Below are positions 10,001 to 20,859 of a stretch of DNA of 64,000 nt, in pieces; the stretch's first letter is position 1; each line of letters starts with the position of its first letter. The notes beneath the pieces are model-generated. The model did not search any database. It saw nothing but the letters and a program-made list of their open reading frames with translations, and had not been told where the DNA came from. The stretch comes from Litsea cubeba (Eukaryota > Streptophyta > Magnoliopsida > Laurales > Lauraceae), in assembly GCA_012931725.1 (NCBI GenBank), contig CM022944.1, forward strand, positions 35,272,044 through 35,336,043. The letters run 5' to 3'. A program made the position numbers and the translations under genes.

Positions 10001-12247
10001 GTCAGTTCCCACAAGTTACTCTACCCATGAGCGATGTGCTCTTGCCGGTTTCAAATTTTTCCAGCGGCCGATTCCCGTTCCGGACCACCGGCGGGCCGTT
10101 TTCCAACCTAAAGTGTTGGAAAACCTCATGTTTCGCTCGTAATTCTCTAACCGGGAGTCCTATTTGCGAACCATCAGTTCCCAAAGGTTACTCTACCCTC
10201 GATCGAAGTGTTCGTGCTGATTTCTGATTTTTCCGACAGCCGATTCCCCTTCCAGACCCCCGGCGGGCCGATTTCGAGCCTAAAGTGTTGGAAAACCCCA
10301 TGTTTTGCTCGTAATTCTCTAACCGGGACTCATATTTGCGAACCACCAGTTCCCACAGGTTACTCTACCCACCAACGAAGTACTCGTGCCTATTTTCGAT
10401 TTTTTCAGCAGACGATTCCCGTTCCGGACCCCCGGCAAACCGTTTTCTAGCCTAAGGTGTTGGAAAACCTCATGTTTCGCTCGTAATTCTCTAACCGCGA
10501 GTCCTATTTGCAAACCGTCTGTTCACACAAGTTACTCTACCCACGAGCGAAGTGCTCATGCCGATTTCCGATTTTTCCGGCGACCGATTCCCGTTCCGGA
10601 CCACCGACGGGCCGTTTTCCAGCCTAAAGAGTTGGAAAACCACATGTTTCGCTCGTAATTCTCTAACCCGGAGTCCTATTTGCGAACCATCAGTTCCAAA
10701 AGTTACTCTACCCTCGATCGAAGTGTTCGCGCTGATTTCTGATTTTTCCGACAGCCGATTCCCGTTCCAGAGCCCCGGCGGGCCGTTTTCGAGCCTAAAG
10801 TGTTGGAAAACCCCATGTTTCGCTCGTAATTCTCTAACCGGGACTCATATTTGCAAACCATTAGTTCCCACAGGTTACTCTACCCCCGAACGAAGTACTA
10901 GTGCCGGTTTTCGATTTTTCCGGCGGCCGATTCCCGTTCCGGACCCTCGGCGGGCCGTTTTCTTGCCCAAAGTGTTGGAAAACCCCATGTTTCGCTCGTA
11001 ATCTCTAACCTGGAGTCCTATTTACGAACCGTCAGTTCCAACAAGTTACTCTACCCTCGAGCGAGGTGCTCGTGCCGGTTTTCGATTTTTCCGGCTGCGG
11101 ATTCCCATTACGGACCCCCGGTGGGCTGTTTTCGAGCCTAAAGTGTTGGAAAACCCCATGTTTCGCTCGTAATTCTCCAACCGAGACTCCTATTTGTGAA
11201 CCATCAGTTCCCACAAGTTACTCTACCCTTGAGCGAAGTGCTCATGCCGGTTTCCGATTGGTCCGGCGGCTGATTCGCATTCCAGACCCCCGGCGGGCCA
11301 TTTTCGAGCCTAAAGTGTTGGAAAACCTATCTTTCGCTCGTAATTCTCTAACCGGGAGTCCTATTTGCGATCCGTCAGTTCCAACAAGTTACTCTACCCA
11401 CGAGCAAAGTGCTCGTGATGGTTTCTGATATTTCCGGCTGCCGATTCCGGTTCCGGACCCCCGGCGAGCCGTTTTCGAGCCTAAACTGTTGGAAAACCCC
11501 ATATTTCGCTCGTAATTCTCTAACCGGGACTCCTATTTGCGAACCGTCAGTTCCCAAAAGTTTCTCTACCCTCAAGCAAAGTGCTCGTGCTGTTTTTTGA
11601 TTTTTTCGGTGGCTGATTCCCGTTCCGGACCCCCGGTGGGCCGTTTTCGAGCCTAAAGTGTTGGAAAACCCCATGTTTCGCTCGTAATTCTCTAACCGGG
11701 ACTCCTATTTGTGAACCATCAGTTCCCACAAGTTACTCTACCCTCGAGCGAAGTGCTCGTGCCAGTTTTTGATTTTACCGGTGGCCGATTCCCGTTCCGG
11801 ACCCCCGGCAGGCCGTTTTCGAGCCTAAAGTGTTGGAAAACCCCATGTTTCGCTCGTAATTCTCTAATCGGGAGTCCTATTTGCAAACCGTCTATTCACA
11901 CAAGTTACTCTACCTTCGAGCGAAGTGTTCGTGCCGGTTTCCGATTTTTCCGGTGGCCGATTCCCATTCCGGACCGCCGGCGGGCCGTTTTCGAGCCTAA
12001 AGTGTTGGAAAACCACATGTTTCGCTCGTAATTCTCTAACCGGGAGTCCTATTTGCGAACCATCAGTTCCCAAAAGTTACTCTACCCTCGATCGAAGTGC
12101 TCGTGCCGATTTTTGATTTTTTCGACAGCCGATACCCGTTCTGGACCCCCGGCGGGCTGTTTTCGAGCCTAAAGTGTTGGAAAACCCCATGTTTCGCTCG
12201 TAATTCTCTAACCGGGAGTCATATTTGTGAACCATCAGTTCCCACAG
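7047..12247. repeat. Satellite array, block 2 (about 30 monomers of ~171 bp)
   Basis: Same monomer as block 1, in the same orientation and continuing across the insertion. Distinct monomer types recur in order. One has GATTTTTCCGACAGCC and recurs at 10233 and 10748, 515 bp (three monomers) apart. A pair (GGCTGCCGATT, then GAGCTTTCCGA) alternates at about 8850/9020 and 9190/9365. Neighbouring monomers near 9741 and 9912 share the private variant GAACCCGGCGG plus GAGCATAAAG, showing local duplication. The array stops mid-monomer at 12247. Confidence 0.96.
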
Positions 12248-13685
12248 CTAGCTAGTATACAGTCTAAGGAGCAAAACTAACCTTTGATCAAGATACTTAT
12301 ATTAGCCTAGTGTACCTAAACTAAAAATATTGGCAGGTGATAAGGATATTAAATAGTAACTTGTATGGAAGAGGAAAACCTAAACTAAGATTCAATAGTG
12401 ACTTCAATTTTATATCATCAAAGACAAACAAATTCTATCTTAATTTATAGAACAAAGCAAATAGGCATTACAAACAACTTCAATATATACCCATAACAAA
12501 CATAAGCATAACCCTACAATACGAATTTTTGGGTGTTTTTCTTACTTGTAGAGCACATAGAATCTAAAGTATGTCTCAAAATGTCAAAGAAAATCTAAAG
12601 CCCCATATGCATAGTCAATCATTTCCGAAGGCATCAATTTGAACAAAAACAACGGATTCAGACCTGATACAGTATCTTACAACATGATAAAGTCTTACAA
12701 TATGCATGAATAGTATCCACTCGGTCTCGAACTTTTAATCTAGAATATATGTGCAAAATAAACAAAAAGTAATAACATGATAGTTACTGTAATAATAAAT
12801 ATGTGAGATTTAAAAAATGTAAAAAAGGCTATGGAAGTGAAGAAATAAATAAAGAAAATCCATTGCAACATGCGGTAATTAGAAGATATCAATAGATAGT
12901 CACAACGTGAATGCAGGAACACAATCCAACTCAGTCACAAACTTCTAATCCATAAATAGATTAGAAAAAATCAAAGGATAGTTAGTCCAACAACTGACAT
13001 GTGAGATTTATTTTTAAAAAAGGATATGAAAGTGAGTAAATAGATAAAGAAAATCCATTATTAATTGCAGTAATTACAAGATATCCATAGATCCTCGCAA
13101 CCACATTGCAAGGACAGAATCCACTCGATCACAAAATTTAATCCAGAATTTTTGAATTTCTTCCGGATCAAGGAAATTTCGAAAAAGAAGAAACAATCTG
13201 ACCACATGATCTCAAATCCCTTAGTCTCATGTAAGGTCCATGAAAAGAAGATGATTAAGGAGAAAACAAAACATAAGAAAGAAGCACATTCATCTTGAAA
13301 CCTAATATAGTTTAAGTTACCAGAACGATTCAATTTTTTGAGATGTTCAAGATGATGAGAGCAAGATCTGCCATGACAAGACTCAGCCGTGGGAATCATG
13401 ATTGTACCATGGTGTAGGATTTGATCACTCCCTACCACCAACATTGATATATTATTTTTACCTACTATATTGGCAAAATCTGTTGACTTTTTCATGGACA
13501 CTATCTGTTTTGACTTGAGTACATCTTTAATGTTTACGAATATACCATTTGCTACTTTCTAATTTCGTTTTTTTATTGGATGAGATACATACTACGTACT
13601 TAGCGTCATTTTTATTCATGCAGAACTACAATTGGTGTGCATAAACTAAAGCTGATAAATCATTCCAATAAGAAAACATGCATGC
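12248..13685. repeat. AT-rich spacer with a degenerate ~198-bp direct repeat
   Basis: No convincing coding sequence. Two recognisable copies start with GTGAGATTTA at 12803 and 13001 and continue through GAAAATCCATT and AGATATC(C)ATAGAT. Flanking pieces (ATCCACTCGGTC near 12716, AATCCACTCGATC near 13119) suggest part of a third copy. The origin is unknown. Confidence 0.6.
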
Positions 13686-13988
13686 TGTAAAGAAACAGAT
13701 CAGGTTCATTCGACCTAATGGGTCAGCTCGACCCATGTTCTGGGTCAGCCCATGTATTAGATTAGATAGATACTAATCTGCTGAAATCTTGTGATTAGAT
13801 TAACTGTAATTAGATTTAGTTCCTTATTCTTTTCCTTTGATTATGTAATTAGTTTTCCTAATCTAGGCAACAGTGTATTATAAAAGAACATCTTCGTCAA
13901 TACAAAGAACACAGAAAATCTTCCAAACATTCACTGTTTCGTTTGTCTTCTCTTGTATGCATCTAGTTTAGTTTGATATCATCTCACA
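13686..13988 (+). repeat. 5' LTR of the full-length copia element
   Basis: Starts TGTAAAGAAACAG and ends ATCTCACA. It would carry the promoter (TTATAAAAG-like box at about 13880) and the transcript start. It matches 18795-19097 except at three sites. Confidence 0.95.
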
Positions 13989-14000
13989 TGGTATCAGAGC
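13989..14000 (+). other. Primer binding site (initiator tRNA-Met)
   Basis: TGGTATCAGAGC immediately follows the LTR with no spacer and is complementary to the 3' end of initiator tRNA-Met, which primes minus-strand synthesis. Confidence 0.92.
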
Positions 14001-14618
14001 CCCTCCAGCACTAATCATCTATCCATTCCAGCATAAGGAGAAGATCTGCAACTGAATCGATTGTTCTGAAGCACTGTATCGACTGTGATCAAAGGTGGCC
14101 CACCTATTGATCACCCACTGCCCAGAGAAATCATCCCACCCTGGTCGACCATCTCTTCTGGAAATTATACACATTTTTTCCAGATTTTTTGATCATCTGA
14201 GGTAGGCCATCTTCTCTGTTTTGCAAATTTCCAGTTTGAGCATACTGTTTTCATCTCGACCGTCCATCTTTCTGGTCTCTCAAGCTTTCATCAAAATTCC
14301 ACCTAGAGGAGTTTCGAAATTTTGAGGCCTAACTCCCTGTGAGATCTGATCATACAGCTTATCAACAAGTGGGACCCACAGATCAGATCTGTGCCCAGAT
14401 TCATGCTCGCCTGGCCCATTTTTTTTTTTTGCATTTTTTGCACAGTTTACATTCTACTTGCTTCTGTTTGGATCTCTGGCTGTGATCATCCATCTGGTTA
14501 TTTAGTGGAGCCTACAGCACTCCTCTGTGATCAGATTCAGGACATCTGATTCGTTGCTGTGGCTGACATTCCCATCTGAAGTGATTTCTGGGAACTGTTT
14601 TTTCTCCCTGTGACCAAT

Positions 14619-17600
14619 ATGTCTTCTGATCGTACTGTAACGGGTATTACCATCAAACTTGATGGCACTAATTATCCCTATTGGTCCCACTTAATGCAAA
14701 ATTTCCTTAAAGGTCAGAAACTTTGGAAATATGTTGCTCAGCAGATCCCTCAACCAGATAGTAAGGCGGATACATTTGAAGAATGGGAAGCTTCTGTCGG
14801 AAAAATAAACTCTTGGATTGCCAATTCAGTCACTCCATCCATTGGGAATCAGTTGGCTAAATTTAATTATCCTAAGGCTACTTGGGATTATTTAGCGCAA
14901 CTATACACTCAGTCCAATGCTGCTCGTCGATATTAATTAGAATGGGAAATCAAAAATGCAGATCAAGGCACTGACTCCATTCATGATTTCTTCATCAAAA
15001 TGACTGCATTATGGGATCAACTGGCTATAATGGAGCCCACTTTTAAAACAACCGATGATGCTCACACCTTTGAAGTCTATCGGCAGCAGACTCGTCTGGT
15101 TCAGTTTCTTATGGCCCTCCGCCCTGATTTTGAACAAGTTCGTGGTCAGTTATTACATCGGTCACCACTGCCTTTTGTTGATATGGCGCTCTCGAAACTT
15201 CTGGCAGAAGAGCAAACTCAACTTTCTCTTACAAGGAAGAAACATGTCGAACTCACACATGTCTTGTCCGCAAATGTTGGTACCCCTCAGACTGATCGGT
15301 ATTTTCCTCCTGGTACCAATGACTTTTGCAACTACTGTAAGAAGAAAGGACACTGGAAACGGGACTGCCCCATCAGACCTCCAAGGCCTAATACTAAGAA
15401 CAAACCAACTGGTCAACAGTCCAATCGTGGTCCCATGCACTCTTATCCACAGAGAACCTATGCAGCCAATGTTACTGACGATGATAGTTTTGTGCCTCCG
15501 CAAATGGATCTTACATCTCAGATTCAAGCTATGGTTGATGAGCGTATGCAATAACTGTTTCTGGCTTCCTCTCCTGGTTCTGCTTCTCAGATAACCACCA
15601 CACCCTCAGCTTCTGGTTCTGCCATGTCCATTTCTGGTCCATCAGGTACTCTTGATTCTTTATGGATTTTTGATTCTGGTGCATCCTACCATATGACAAA
15701 TGATGTTTTCAAACTTCACAATTGTTATACTCCTGCTAGCTCTCTCATAATTCATACAGCTGATGCCACTCCTCTCCCAGTCTCCCTTATTGGCTCCATT
15801 TCAAATAAGTTGATCTCTCTCACTAATGTTTTGTGTATTCCTCACCTATCTATCAACTTAATATCTGTTAGTCAATTGACTTCATCTGGCTTTCTTGTCT
15901 CATTTTCTTCTACTGGTTGTTCTGTGCAGGATCCGCGCACCGGGAGACAGATTGAGACCGGCTTTAGGTCAGGAGGACTTTACTATCTCCACTCACTGCA
16001 CCTTCCATCCTTCACCATCTCCCCTGCAGCACTCGTTTCGTCTACATCTCCATTTGCCCTTTGGCACTCTCGTTTAGGCCATTTATCTTTAAATAAAATA
16101 AAATTTTTATTTACTAGTGGTGTTTTTGGAAACATTTCTGTATCAGACATTTCTTCATGTTTTGGTTGTCAGTTTGGTAAACAACATGCTTTCCCTTATA
16201 ATAAAAGCACTTCTTTTACTACTGCTCCTTTTGATTTGGTGCATTCTGATGTCTGGGGTCCTGCCTCTCAGCCAACAAAAGGTGGTTCTATTTATTATGT
16301 GCTGTTTATTAATGATTTCACTAGATATACTTGGTTATATTTAATGAAAAATCGTTCTGAGCTATACTCCATCTACACTGCTTTCTCTAACATGGTTTCC
16401 ACTCAGTTTAACAAAAAGATTAAAATCTTCAGGTCCGATTCCGGGGGAGAATACATATCCCACAAATTCCGTTCGTACCTAACCAGTCAAGGGACTTTAG
16501 CTCAATTATCCTGTCCTGCCACACCACAGCAAAATGGTGTAGCAGAACGGAAACACAGACATATCATTGAAACTGCTAGATCCATGATTTATTCCTCACA
16601 AGTTCCTTTGCAATTTTGGGGGGAAGCAGTCCTGACTGCCATATATCTGATTAACAGAACACCTTCCTCTGTATTATCTGGCACATCTCCCTATGAAAAA
16701 TTCTTCTCTTGTAAACCAGATTTGTCCTATCTCAAAGTTTTTGGCTGCACCTGTTTTGTCCTGTTGCATGATCATGAGCGAACCAAACTTTCTCCTAAAT
16801 CCACTGTCTGTGTTTTCTTAGGGTATGGCATCGAACAGAAAGGTTATCGATGCTATGATCCTAAAACCAATAGGTTACGGGTCTCTCGTAATGTCACCTT
16901 CTTGGAACATATACCTTTCTATACATTACCTTCTTAATCTCCTTCACCTGAGCACCCTACAGTCTATCCTCTTGATCCATTTCCAGACCTGTTTCCCTCC
17001 GATACTCCTTCTCCTCCAACCCTGCAGGTATATCATCGTCGACCCAAACCTCCGTCTGCTCCTTCGGAATCTGCAATCTCACTTACTCCTGATCATGGGC
17101 CTATCTCTTCTGCTCCAGATGTGCAGGATCCTCCTCAAGCTCCAAGGTATCCTGTTCGCACCAGAATCCCTCCCTCTCGGTTTCGCTTTGTTTGCACTGA
17201 TCATTTTTCTCCATCATATAAGTCCTTCCTTGCAGCAATTCATAACTTGGCAGAACCACATTCCTATAAGGAGGCCATTGCTCATCCAAACTGGAGGTCT
17301 GCCATTGCAGAAGAACTTGCTGCTCTGCAGAAAACTCAAACATGGGATCTTGTTCCACTTCCCTCAGGAAAACGGGCTATCGGTTGTAAATGGATATTTA
17401 AGATCAAGACCAAATCTGATGGATCTGTTGATCGTTACAAGGCTCGCTTGGTTGCCAAAGGCTATAATCAAGAATATGGGATCGATTATGAGGAGACCTT
17501 TGCTCCGGTTGCTAAGATGACAACTGTTCGTACCTTTATCTCTGTTGCTGCTGTTAGACAATGGCCTCTATATTAGCTCGATGTCAAGAATGCCTTCTTA

Positions 17601-18827
17601 AATGGTTTTCTTCAGGAGGAAATCTATATGCACCCTCCTCCAGGCGTTGTGAGACCTCCTCATTATGTATGTCGTCTCAAACGTGCTTTATACGGTCTCA
17701 AATAAGCCCCTCGAGCTTGGTTTGAACGATTTAGCACAAGCATCATCAGCATTGGTTTTTCTCAGAGTGCTCATGACTCCGCTCTCTTCACTCGCTATTC
17801 GCGATCTGGCTGTGTTTTTCTGTTACTATATGTCGATGATATGATTATCACTGGCAGTGATACATCTGGTATTCTATCCTTGAAGCAGTTTCTTCATCGA
17901 CAATTTGAGATGAAAGATTTGGGTCATCTACGCTACTTTCTGGGCATTGAGGTTGCCTACTCTCACACAGGATATCTTTTGTCACAAACAAAATACTGTA
18001 ATGAAGTTCTCCAACGTGCTGGTCTCACCGATCTTAAGCCTGTCTCTACTCCGATTGAGCATAATTTGAAGCTTCGAACTACTGATGAAGATCTTCTTTC
18101 TGATCCTACTCGTTATCGGGAAGTGGTAGGTAGTTTGGTTTATCTGACCATTACCAGACCTGACATTGCCTTCGCGGTACATGTGGTGAGTCAATTTGTC
18201 GCACAACCCACTCATCTTCATTGGGCTGCTGTACTGCGCATACTCAGATACCTACAAGGAAGTTCAAATCGTGCCCTCCTCCTTTCCTCCAGTCAAAATC
18301 TTACCCTGCATGGTTATTCTGATTCCGACTGGGCAGGAGATGTCAATGATCGGCGCTCTACAACATGTTTCTCTATTTTTCTTGGCTCCTCTCATATCTC
18401 TTGGAAGAGCAAGAAACAGGAAGTTGTCTCTCGTTCTTCCACTGAAGCTGAATATCGTGCTGTCTCTCACACAACTACTGAACTTATTTGGCTTCGCTGG
18501 TTACTTCAGGATTTAGGAGTTCAAGTTCCTAAATCTACCCCTCTCTTCACTGACAGTGAAAGTGCAAAGAAACTGGCCACAAATGATGTCTTTCATGAAC
18601 GATCCAAACATCTTGAAGTTGATTGTCATTTCATCTGTCAACATGTTCGGAGTGGTACTATAAAGCTTTTTCAAATATCATCCGCTGCTCAGATAGCCGA
18701 TTTTTTCACCAAAAGCCACTCCACTTCTCGTTTTTCAGAACTAGTTTCCAAGCTCTCGATGGTCACTTTCTCCCATCCAAAGCTTGAGAGGGGGTGTAAA
18801 GAAACAGATCAGGTCCATTCGACCTAA
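14619..18827 (+). pseudogene. copia gag-pol polyprotein with five in-frame stops
   Basis: One frame of 1402 codons runs from the ATG at 14619 to 18827, the end lying in the 3' LTR. It has no frameshift but five internal stops: TAA 14934, TAA 15552, TAA 16935, TAG 17574 and TAA 17703. Domains in order: gag with an intact zinc knuckle CNYCKKKGHWKRDC (about 15328); protease WIFDSGASYHM (about 15665); GAG-pre-integrase HHCC (about 16057-16190); integrase catalytic D (HSDVWGP), D (RSDSGGEY) and E (NGVAER); reverse transcriptase with RALYGLK and YVDDM (about 17829); RNase H (SDSDWAGD, STEAEYRA). Every internal stop fits a Gln codon changed by one C-to-T event, for example PLY-stop-LDVKN and GLK-stop-APRAW. 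All catalytic motifs I looked for are present, but the reading frame is dead. Confidence 0.93.
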
Positions 18828-19097
18828 TGGGTCAGCTCGACCCATGTTCTGGGTCAGCCCATGTATTAGATTAGATAGATACTAATCTGCTGAAATCTTG
18901 TGATTAGATTAACTATAATTAGATTTAGTTCCTTATTCTTTTCCTTTGATTATGTAATTAGTTTTCCTAATCTAGGCAACAGTGTATTATAAAAGAACAT
19001 CTTCGTCAATACAAAGAACACAGAAAATCTTCCAAACATTCACTGTTTCGTTTGTCCTCTCTTGTATGCATCTAGTTTAGTTTGATATCATCTCACA
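18795..19097 (+). repeat. 3' LTR of the full-length copia element
   Basis: A 303-bp copy following the GAGAGGGGG polypurine tract. It ends CTCACA directly before the right target duplication CATGC. The polyprotein frame runs about 30 bp into it. Confidence 0.95.
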
Positions 19098-20283
19098 CAT
19101 GCATGGTCATGTTGTAGAATATATATGAGGAATTCAAAAGATAGAACAAAAGCATCAAATCAAAGAAAATATGAATGCATGAGTATGTGCTAGACTAGAT
19201 TGAGAAACCCAAGATACAGAACAAAAATAAGAAATCACCATGAAACTGGTGTAATACAAATTAATGCAAGTTTCAAAGATTTCAAATATCTACATGGGAA
19301 AAGCAATGCCTAGGTGGGATTTTTACCTGATTTTTTTTTCTTGAAAATGATACTTTCTTAATAGATAAAGGTTGGTATAAAAGGTGGCTCAGTGCCCCGA
19401 TTCATTACAAAACAGACTTTCCCACATGAACGTGTCTTGCAACACAGTTTGGCTTCAGCTTCAGTGGTATCCACATTACTAGATCTCAAAGCAATGCATG
19501 GTGTCCATTGGACGCATCCAAATTCACCGTTGGTTCCTCCTGCAAACAAAGCTCCTGTAAGCCTGCAAACAAAGCTCCTGTAAGTAGATGTCCTGAATAT
19601 GTATAGGCAGAGATGAATCAAATCGAAGTTGAGAATAACCAAACATGTTTAGTAAAATGGGTTGGGTCTAGTGAAAAAAAATTGTCTAGGGAATAAGTAA
19701 AATTTGCTCATTCAGAGTAGCCAAAGATGTTTAGTAAAATGTTTAGGGAATTACCCTTAAATACATGTTCATCTCTTTACTAGCCAAACATGCCAGGTGT
19801 TGGAGGTATAGGCCCAATAGAACGAAGATTTGATTCAAAATTGTGGTTTAGGGGTTCAGGGTTTCCAAAAATGATGGGTTTGGTTGTGGGAGAAATGAAT
19901 GCATTTGTACATAGAGAGGGGATGCGTACAGAAAAGAGGAGAGGAAGGAGAGGGGAGGGAGAGAAGAGGAAAAGGTTTAGTTGCGTTTAGAATCGAAAAT
20001 GTATAAAGACCATTTGAAAGTAAAGAAAGAAGATAAAAGGGGAGGAGAAAAGAAAGGGTCTATACATAGAGAGGGGGTGGTGCATAAGAAAACAGAGGAA
20101 GGGAAGGGGTCGGAGAGAAGGGGTTCAGTTACTTTGAGGTGGAAAACGCATGGAGTGCATTTGAAACGTAGAAAGAGGAAGAAAGGGTTTTGGTTGAAAA
20201 AAATTGTGGAAGTCAAATTAATTGGCAGTGGTAAAAATAATTGGATACAATGCGTTTGATTTCTTGATTAGAATCGGGTCCCT
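19098..20283. other. Intergenic DNA with a possible LINE tail and a purine-rich stretch
   Basis: At 19331-19400 a T-run followed by CTTTCTTAATAGATAAAGG reads on the minus strand like the AT-rich, A-tailed 3' end of a plant L1-type LINE. Only this tail is visible. At 19905-20210 the plus strand is very purine-rich (GAGAGGGG, AAGAAAGAAG) with two loosely similar copies around CATAGAGAGGGG (about 19911 and 20067). The ORFs here on both strands are low-complexity and I do not consider them genes. Confidence 0.35.
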
Positions 20284-20648
20284 TCATATATAATAACTAG
20301 AAATTTCCCATGCTTGAAAGTACGGCGCACGACGTTAAAATTAAAATAAGAATATATCTAGGAATGCAATAACTTAATCAAATATGACCAAATTAAAAAC
20401 AGAATAAAAAAAAGTAAACATAAAGACCCCACAATCAAACAATCAGAATAACAAAGAAAACCCAGGAAAGCAATAAGTTATTTAGGCATTTAGATCATCA
20501 AATACTAACCACCAAAACCCCCCAATTAAATCAAATACACCAAAAAAGAAAGAAAACCCAATAATCAAACTCCAAAGAAGAATAATGCAAAGAAAAAAAA
20601 TTCACGGCCTTAACCCAATGATCAAATGCACTAAAAATAACTTACGTT

Positions 20649-20859
20649 CACGGAAGTTACTGCCCTTTATTTTCAAATAATTACAAAATTATCAAGATCT
20701 CACGGAAGTTACTGCCCCTTTGTTTTCAAATAATTACAAAATTATCAAGATCTCACGGAAGTTACTGCCCCTTTGTTTTCAAATAATTACAAAATTACTA
20801 AGATTTCACGGAAGTTACTGCCCCTTTGTTTTCAAATAATTACAAAATTACCAAGATCT
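20649..20859. repeat. 53-bp minisatellite, four copies
   Basis: Copies start with CACGGAAGTTACTGCCC at 20649, 20701, 20754 and 20807, a period of 52-53 bp. They are nearly identical (CTTTATT versus CTTTGTT, TATCAAG versus TACTAAG), so the expansion is recent. Confidence 0.95.

Larger units (their letters stand above)
13686..19097 (+). mobile_element. Full-length Ty1/copia retrotransposon, recent insertion
   Basis: A complete structure of 5412 bp. LTRs of 303 bp (TGTAAAG...CTCACA) lie at 13686-13988 and 18795-19097. The tRNA-Met primer binding site TGGTATCAGAGC directly follows the first LTR, and a polypurine tract (GAGAGGGGG) directly precedes the second. The element is flanked by the 5-bp target duplication CATGC (13681-13685, 19098-19102). 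The two LTRs differ by eye at three positions (T/C, G/A, T/C), about 1%, so the insertion is young. It lies downstream of the CNGC gene on the opposite strand. Confidence 0.97.

Noticed and set aside
4722..12116. Dozens of ORFs of 60-219 codons on both strands with repeated FSSLKCWKT / RELRAKHGVFQHF peptides
   Set aside because: They are translations of the satellite monomer. The unit is not a multiple of three, frames rotate between copies, and both strands are equally open. No start context or conserved protein family.
4653..12247. The regularly spaced repeats considered as a CRISPR-like array
   Set aside because: The units are about 171 bp, head to tail with no unique spacers, in plant nuclear DNA.
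16117..17520. Leucine-rich alternative-frame ORFs inside the full-length copia
   Set aside because: Shadows of the gag-pol frame; the true frame carries all catalytic motifs.
19790..20259. Overlapping Lys/Arg-rich ORFs
   Set aside because: Low-complexity purine-rich DNA; no domain, no splice structure, and an equally long ORF on the opposite strand.
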